This document shows positions 59,697-64,000 of a stretch of DNA of 64,000 nucleotides, piece by piece (position 1 is the first letter of the stretch; each line of letters begins with the position of its first letter). Below the pieces are notes generated by a model. The model saw only the letters and a list, made by a program, of their open reading frames with translations. It ran no database searches and was not told the DNA's origin. The position numbers and the translations under genes were made by a program. Origin of the DNA: Streptomyces sp. NBC_00572 (GTDB lineage Bacteria; Actinomycetota; Actinomycetes; Streptomycetales; Streptomycetaceae). The stretch lies in assembly GCF_026341815.1 (NCBI RefSeq), contig NZ_JAPENX010000001.1, positions 4,960,001 to 5,024,000 of the forward strand, read 5' to 3'.

Positions 59697-60527
59697 TCAG
59701 GCGGCGGCCTGGAGGGCGGGCAGGTAGGCGCCTGCCTGCCCGGCCGCCGTGGGGTGGAAGGACTGTCCGAGGGGCCAGTTGAGGGCGTGAAGCCAGGGGG
59801 CGGAGCCACACAGCTGGTGGCCGGCGAAGCGGTCGGCGACGTCTTCGTAGACGAAGCCGCTGTGCTGGGCGACCTCGTCGCGGATCACGGTGTTGAGGGC
59901 GTCGGCTCCCTTGTTGAGCGCGGTGCGCTTGGTGGCGCTGATGCCGGGGCAGGCGGTGATGGCGAGGTCGTAGAACCTGGGGTAGCCGAGGATCACGACG
60001 CGGGCCTGTGGGGCGCGGGCGCGGACGGCGTCGTAGAGGGTGCCGAGCTTGCCGGGGAGCGCGGTGCGGGCGGCGGTCTCGGCGGTGGCGACGGCGTCGA
60101 GGCAGGCGCTGTCGCTGCCGAACAGGCAGGTCGTCATGACCGTGCCGAGGCCGATGTCGTTGCCGCCGATGGTCATGCTGACCAACGTGGTGGTGCCGTC
60201 CAGCGGACTCAGCTGGTTGGTGAGGACGTCGGTGGTCTTCGCGGCTCCGCACGCCTGGAAGTCGAAGGTGTCGGGGGCGGTGAGCTGGTTGTAAAGGTAG
60301 GGGTAGGAGTTGACGCTCTGGTTGCAGTCGTTGAGGTACGTGGTCGAGGAGCCGCCGCCGGCGGAGTAGGAGTCGCCGAGGGCCACGTAGTGGACCCCCG
60401 CGGCGGGGGCGGCGACGGCGTGACCGGTGGTGGTGAGGCCGAGCGCCGCTGTCGTCAGCGCGGCGAGGACGGCGGCGAGGGCGCGGACGCGGGTTCTGGG
60501 CATGCCGGGGGAACGGCTCTTACGCAT
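59697..60527 (-). CDS. Secreted SGNH/GDSL lipase-esterase
   Basis: A 276-residue exported hydrolase. The signal peptide (about 1-38) runs from MRKSRSPGMPRTRVRALAAV to AVAAPAAG. Block I GDSYSAGGGSS holds the nucleophile Ser, then VSMTIGGNDIG (block III, Asn), and a C-terminal FHPTAAGQ holds the catalytic His (Asp three residues earlier replaced by Ser-Phe context). Six or more cysteines in pairs (NDCNQS, FQACGA, TTCLFGSDSACLD) suggest disulfides, as in secreted Streptomyces lipases. GGAGACC precedes the ATG. It probably releases fatty acids from lipids outside the cell. Confidence 0.9.
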   Translation of the reverse strand: MRKSRSPGMPRTRVRALAAVLAALTTAALGLTTTGHAVAAPAAGVHYVALGDSYSAGGGSSTTYLNDCNQSVNSYPYLYNQLTAPDTFDFQACGAAKTTDVLTNQLSPLDGTTTLVSMTIGGNDIGLGTVMTTCLFGSDSACLDAVATAETAARTALPGKLGTLYDAVRARAPQARVVILGYPRFYDLAITACPGISATKRTALNKGADALNTVIRDEVAQHSGFVYEDVADRFAGHQLCGSAPWLHALNWPLGQSFHPTAAGQAGAYLPALQAAA

Positions 60528-60555
60528 GGTGGTCTCCAGGCGGGTGAGGGGGTGG

Positions 60556-61563
60556 TCAGACGCTGCGGGCGCAGCGGAATCCGGCGTGGCCGCTGGTGCT
60601 GTTGGGGGTGTTTGCGGTGCGGGCGGCGACGCGGTAGCGGTTGCAGTACGAGCGGTGGCACAGGTGGGATCCGCCGCGGATGACCTTCGCGGTTCCGGTG
60701 GCGGGGCCGGGCGGGTCGTCCAGGGGGCGTTGGGCGGGATGGCCGGTGGTCCACCAGTCGGCGCACCACTCCCATACGTTGCCCGAGGTGTTGTACAGGC
60801 CGTATCCGTTCGGCTCGAAGGCGTCGACCGGCGCGGTGCCGCGGAAGCCGTCGGCGGCGGTGTTCTTCGAGGGGAAGGTGCCCCGCCAGATGTTGCAGCG
60901 GTAGGTGCCGTCCGGCTCGAGTTCGTCGCCCCAGGGGTAGCGCTTCTGTTCCAGGCCCCCGCGGGCGGCGTACTCCCACTCGGCCTCGGTCGGCAGACGC
61001 TTGCCGGCCCAGGCCGCGTAGGCGGCCGCGTCGTTCCAGGACACGTGGACGACCGGATGGTCGCTGCGACCCGCGACGTCGCTGCCGGGCCCCTCGGGCC
61101 GGTTCCAGGCGGCCCCGGATACCCCGCACCACCACGGCGTCCGCTCCGGGCGCCGGGCACCCCGGCGCAGCGCGGCGGGCAGGAACCCGGCGAACACGTA
61201 GGACCAGCCGAAGCGTTCGGCTTCGGTGACATGACCGGTGTCGGCGACGAACCGGCCGAAGGCGTCGTTGGTGACGGCGCGAGTGTCGATGAGGAACGGT
61301 TTCAGCCGCACCGCCCTGACCGGTCCCTCACCGTTTCCGGGAAAGCCTTCCGCGTCGTCCGTGCCCATGAGGAACTCGCCTCCGGGCAGCAGCACCATCC
61401 CGACGGCCGAGCTGATGTGGCGGGGCGGCGGTGAGGAGAGCAGCCGTAGAGGTGAGGTGGACCGGCCGGGCGACCGTGCGGGTGTGCAGCAGGCGGCGGG
61501 CGCGCCGGGGACATGTCCCGCCCTCTCGTCGCCCTGCTCGCGCGTGGGAGGCCCCGGCTTCAT
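60556..61563 (-). CDS. Formylglycine-generating enzyme (sulfatase-maturating)
   Basis: A 335-residue copper oxidase that converts the sulfatase active-site Cys to formylglycine. The catalytic pair Cys302/Cys307 is in GGSHLCHRSYCNRYRVAAR, nearly identical to characterised FGEs. VRAVRLKPFLIDTRAVTNDAFGRFV, GKRLPTEAEWEYAARGG, YPWGDELEPDG, LYNTSGNVWEWCADWW and SGHAGFRCARSV complete the fold. About 50 residues at the N-terminus are low-complexity. The start overlaps the MFS stop (ATGA), so it is translated with that gene and, through it, near the sulfatase gene. It is very likely the activator of that sulfatase. Confidence 0.95.
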   Translation of the reverse strand: MKPGPPTREQGDERAGHVPGAPAACCTPARSPGRSTSPLRLLSSPPPRHISSAVGMVLLPGGEFLMGTDDAEGFPGNGEGPVRAVRLKPFLIDTRAVTNDAFGRFVADTGHVTEAERFGWSYVFAGFLPAALRRGARRPERTPWWCGVSGAAWNRPEGPGSDVAGRSDHPVVHVSWNDAAAYAAWAGKRLPTEAEWEYAARGGLEQKRYPWGDELEPDGTYRCNIWRGTFPSKNTAADGFRGTAPVDAFEPNGYGLYNTSGNVWEWCADWWTTGHPAQRPLDDPPGPATGTAKVIRGGSHLCHRSYCNRYRVAARTANTPNSTSGHAGFRCARSV

Positions 61564-62900
61564 GACAGGGCCTTCTCGCGCCGCTGGTCGAGGTCGGCCT
61601 GCATGCGGGCGCTGTCGCGGGCGTACGCGCGGTGCAGCAGGGTCAGGAACGCCCCGTTGACCAGCATCAGGACGACCAGGACCCACAGGAAGACGGGGCG
61701 CAGCCCGATCGCGTCGCCGAGGAAGCCCGCGCCGAGTCCGAACAGGGCCCAGGCGATCGCCTCGAAGACGGAGATGTAGAGGGTGAAGGCCGCCGGTCGT
61801 AGCTCGGGCGGGACCACAGCCATGATCATCGGCCGGTTGATGCCGGGGTTGACGCCCTGGGCCACGCCCATGAGGCCGAAGAACAGCGCGTACAGGCCGA
61901 TGCCGCCGTAGTGGAACTGGGTGCCGAAGAAGGCGAGGACGGCGAAGAGGATCTGGGCGGCCTGGAGCACGGCGGGCAGGCCGTGGCGCGGGCTGAGGCG
62001 GGCCGCCCAATCGGCGACCAGACCGCCGAGGATCGTTCCGGCGAAATAGCCGATCCCCATGGGCATGAGGACGACGGACGCGGTCTGGGTGGTGAAGCCG
62101 TAGACCTCGACGAGGAAGACCACGGCGAAGGAGAAGACGAGCAGGTGCCCGGAGAGGAGCCTGGAGACCAGGAGAACCACCAGGGTGGGGATCTTCAGGA
62201 GGGACGCGACCTGGCGTCGGCTCACCAGGCCGGAGGCGTCCCGGGTGGCGTGGTCGAGGTCGGTGAGCTGCGGCTCGGAGGCGCCCCGGCCCGGGTCGCG
62301 CAGCAACCGCCACAGCACGAGGCCGAAGAGGATGCTGAACGCGCCGATCGCCCACAGGCCCCAGCGCCACCCGTCCTCCACGCCCGCGAGCTGGCCTTTG
62401 AGCGTGGCGAAGACCGACGAGGCCAGCGCGGTCGCCCCGAAGAGCATGCCGACGGCCCGGCCGCGGGACGAGCTGTCGAACAGGTCACCGACAAAGGTCG
62501 TGATGATCGGGTGGGCTCCGGCGTATCCCGCGGTGAGCAGGGTCGAGAACAGCAGGAGCTGGGTGAAGTTCTGGGCGAAGCCCGCAGCGATGCCCCAGAT
62601 GCCCCACATGCCGGTGCAGATGACGAGCACCGCCTTGCGGGACCAGCGCTCGGCGGCCCACACCCACAGCGGTGCGGTGATCACGCCGATCAGCTTGCCC
62701 GCGGCGGTCAGGACTCCCAGGGCGCCGAGCGAGAGCCCGAGGGCCTGCCGGATCACCGGGAACAGGCCGCCGATCATGCCGGCTTCGGTGTTGTCGACGA
62801 GCATGGCGCCGCCCAGGAGCGACAGCTGCCGCCACCGGCCGGGAACTCTGGTGTTCGGGGCCCGTCCGGTTCTGGAGGGATCCTGGATAAGCTCGGGCAT
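61560..62900 (-). CDS. MFS transporter of the sulfatase operon
   Basis: A 446-residue major facilitator with about 12 helices in two bundles separated by a long charged loop (about 205-235: RDPGRGASEPQLTDLDHATRD). GDLFDSSSRGRAVGMLFGA and LGGLVADWAARLSPR are the cytoplasmic loop motifs. It lies between the sulfatase and FGE genes on the same strand and overlaps the latter, so it probably moves a sulfate ester, its desulfated product or a related anion. The ATG at 62,898-62,900 has AGGAAGCGAGG upstream. Confidence 0.88.
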   Translation of the reverse strand: MPELIQDPSRTGRAPNTRVPGRWRQLSLLGGAMLVDNTEAGMIGGLFPVIRQALGLSLGALGVLTAAGKLIGVITAPLWVWAAERWSRKAVLVICTGMWGIWGIAAGFAQNFTQLLLFSTLLTAGYAGAHPIITTFVGDLFDSSSRGRAVGMLFGATALASSVFATLKGQLAGVEDGWRWGLWAIGAFSILFGLVLWRLLRDPGRGASEPQLTDLDHATRDASGLVSRRQVASLLKIPTLVVLLVSRLLSGHLLVFSFAVVFLVEVYGFTTQTASVVLMPMGIGYFAGTILGGLVADWAARLSPRHGLPAVLQAAQILFAVLAFFGTQFHYGGIGLYALFFGLMGVAQGVNPGINRPMIMAVVPPELRPAAFTLYISVFEAIAWALFGLGAGFLGDAIGLRPVFLWVLVVLMLVNGAFLTLLHRAYARDSARMQADLDQRREKALS

Positions 62901-62968
62901 GACGCCTCGCTTCCTCTAGGTGTGTGGTCTCTTCGCTGGAGATGCACGGGGGAAAGGGGTGTGTCGGT

Positions 62969-62996
62969 CGGTGACGGGGCGGCAACCCCGTCACCG
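62969..62996 (-). terminator. 11-bp hairpin between sulfatase and MFS genes
   Basis: Bases 62,969-62,979 pair perfectly with 62,986-62,996 around a 6-nt loop. It follows the sulfatase stop and precedes the MFS gene on the same strand, so it may attenuate read-through so that less transporter and FGE than sulfatase is made. Confidence 0.7.
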
Positions 62997-63013
62997 GCCA
63001 CTTCGTCGGTGGT

Positions 63014-64000
63014 TCAGAGTGCGGCGAGTTCCTCGGCCACCGCCATGAGCGCGTCTCGGGGCATGGCCCCGGCCGCCACCGCCGCGACGTCGATCAGCGG
63101 CATGGGCCCGAGGAGCTGGAGGAGCTCGGAGTCGAACAGGCTGGGCAGATGCCTGCGCAGCACGACGGAGGTGACCGGGTCGGACATCAGCGTCCGCATC
63201 GGCGTCCGCAGCGACACCCGCCCGGCCGGGAACTCCTCGGGCCGCGGCAGCGCTTCCGCAGCCCGCTCGGCCTGGGCGCGCTGAGCGCGCACCAACAGGT
63301 GCTTCTCGGTCACCGGGTCGTCGGCGGGCAGCCCGAGCCTCTCGTACTGGCTCGGCGGCGCGTCGCTCTCCCGCATCAGGCCGACCAGCAGGGAGGCCAT
63401 GCGCAACTCGGCCTCGTCATCGACCAGCGGGGCCAGCTGCTCCGGATCGCTCCCCAGGTCGAACAGGAGAGTGCCGTGCTGATAGGGGTTGAGGAGGCTG
63501 CGTCCGGGCGTGCGCAGGGTGCGGACGCCCTTGGTGAAGCCGAACGGCTCGGCCAGCTCCGCGTCCACCAGCTCGGCCGGGCTGAACCGGCCGCGCATGT
63601 GGGTGGGCATCAGCGTGTGCTCGTACAGCGGGGCGTTGTCGGACGAGACGGGCGCCCGCATGTACACGTACCGTCCGTCGGTGACGTTGACGTGCCCGCC
63701 GTGCGCGCCGAAGAGACCGGCCTCCCGTACCGGAGCGTCGTCGGCGACCGGCAGCGGCGCGCCCTGTACGTCGGCCGGTCGGTCGACGCCGAAGTACTCC
63801 AGGACCGTCGGCGCCAGGTCGATCGTCTGCACGAGTGCCGAACGCCGCTCACCGGCCGTCTCCGGATGGCGCGGGTCCCAGGCGAACAGCGGCAGATGGA
63901 CGAGCTCGTTGTACCAGGGTTGCACCCACTTGGCCCACCAGCCCTTCTCGCCGAGCAGGAACCCGTGGTCGGTGTTGACGATGAGCAGGGTGTCGTCCCA
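63014..64000 (-). CDS. Sulfatase, N-terminal part outside the window
   Basis: The frame stays open to the last base, and the first residues visible, DTLLIVNTDHGFLLGEKGWWAKW, are the metal-binding block of type I sulfatases. The reading frame therefore enters from beyond 64,000 and any ATG/GTG inside is internal. About 329 residues are present, including ELVHLPLFAWDPRHP, TIDLAPTVLEYFGVDRP and the substrate-facing LFGAHGGHVNVTDGRYVYMR. The formylglycine motif (C/S-x-P-x-R) lies outside the window, so whether it is a Cys-type sulfatase cannot be checked directly. A Cys type is expected because an FGE gene is linked. The substrate is unknown. Confidence 0.9.
   Translation of the reverse strand, partial: WDDTLLIVNTDHGFLLGEKGWWAKWVQPWYNELVHLPLFAWDPRHPETAGERRSALVQTIDLAPTVLEYFGVDRPADVQGAPLPVADDAPVREAGLFGAHGGHVNVTDGRYVYMRAPVSSDNAPLYEHTLMPTHMRGRFSPAELVDAELAEPFGFTKGVRTLRTPGRSLLNPYQHGTLLFDLGSDPEQLAPLVDDEAELRMASLLVGLMRESDAPPSQYERLGLPADDPVTEKHLLVRAQRAQAERAAEALPRPEEFPAGRVSLRTPMRTLMSDPVTSVVLRRHLPSLFDSELLQLLGPMPLIDVAAVAAGAMPRDALMAVAEELAAL

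Overview
The window is a 64 kb piece of a high-GC actinomycete chromosome, almost certainly Streptomyces. The genes have strong third-position GC bias, many GTG starts and GGAGG-type ribosome sites. Diagnostic actinobacterial families include SepH, the CutR/CutS pair, DUF4193, DUF3093, DUF3159, DUF3710 and a Cys-rich C-terminal ferrochelatase.

Positions 1-32.5 kb look like conserved core chromosome. A truncated isochorismatase-family hydrolase is followed by a probable cell-surface glycan locus (YfhO-type membrane protein, family 2 glycosyltransferase, polysialyltransferase-family protein) with PHO-box-like repeats upstream. Next come a VOC protein, a sulfurtransferase, the cell-division protein SepH, an ALO-type FAD oxidase overlapping an MFS transporter, ferrochelatase with an inositol-monophosphatase-family enzyme, CutRS, small actinobacterial proteins, a thioesterase-dUTPase-DUF3710 operon, and a potassium/osmotic neighbourhood: a KdpD/KdpE pair without kdpFABC, two RCK/TrkA proteins, and a divergent KimA-like permease. 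The block ends in a TrmA-type RNA methyltransferase.

Positions 32.5-44.0 kb are an apparent genomic island. The last 18 codons of the methyltransferase gene, its stop and the following DNA reappear at 43,849-43,982, including 24 identical bases (32,578-32,601 and 43,943-43,966). Between the copies lie a complete type I restriction-modification system (hsdM-hsdS-hsdR), a two-gene AAA ATPase/subtilisin-like protease operon of the IetAS anti-phage type, and the wreck of an M20 peptidase gene. No integrase is visible. The boundaries carry 9-bp and 11-bp tandem repeats and an inverted copy of the boundary sequence. This is the most unusual part of the window.

Positions 44.2-64 kb are accessory metabolism: a secreted CBM3-GH16 glycanase with a DasR-type operator candidate inside its promoter; an amide/peptide catabolic neighbourhood (acyl-CoA synthetase, amidase, double-length Lrp/AsnC regulator, complete Dpp-type ABC importer, M20 amidohydrolase, alpha/beta hydrolases); a secreted SGNH lipase; and a sulfatase-MFS-formylglycine-generating-enzyme operon that runs off the right edge. 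The first and last genes are cut by the window.
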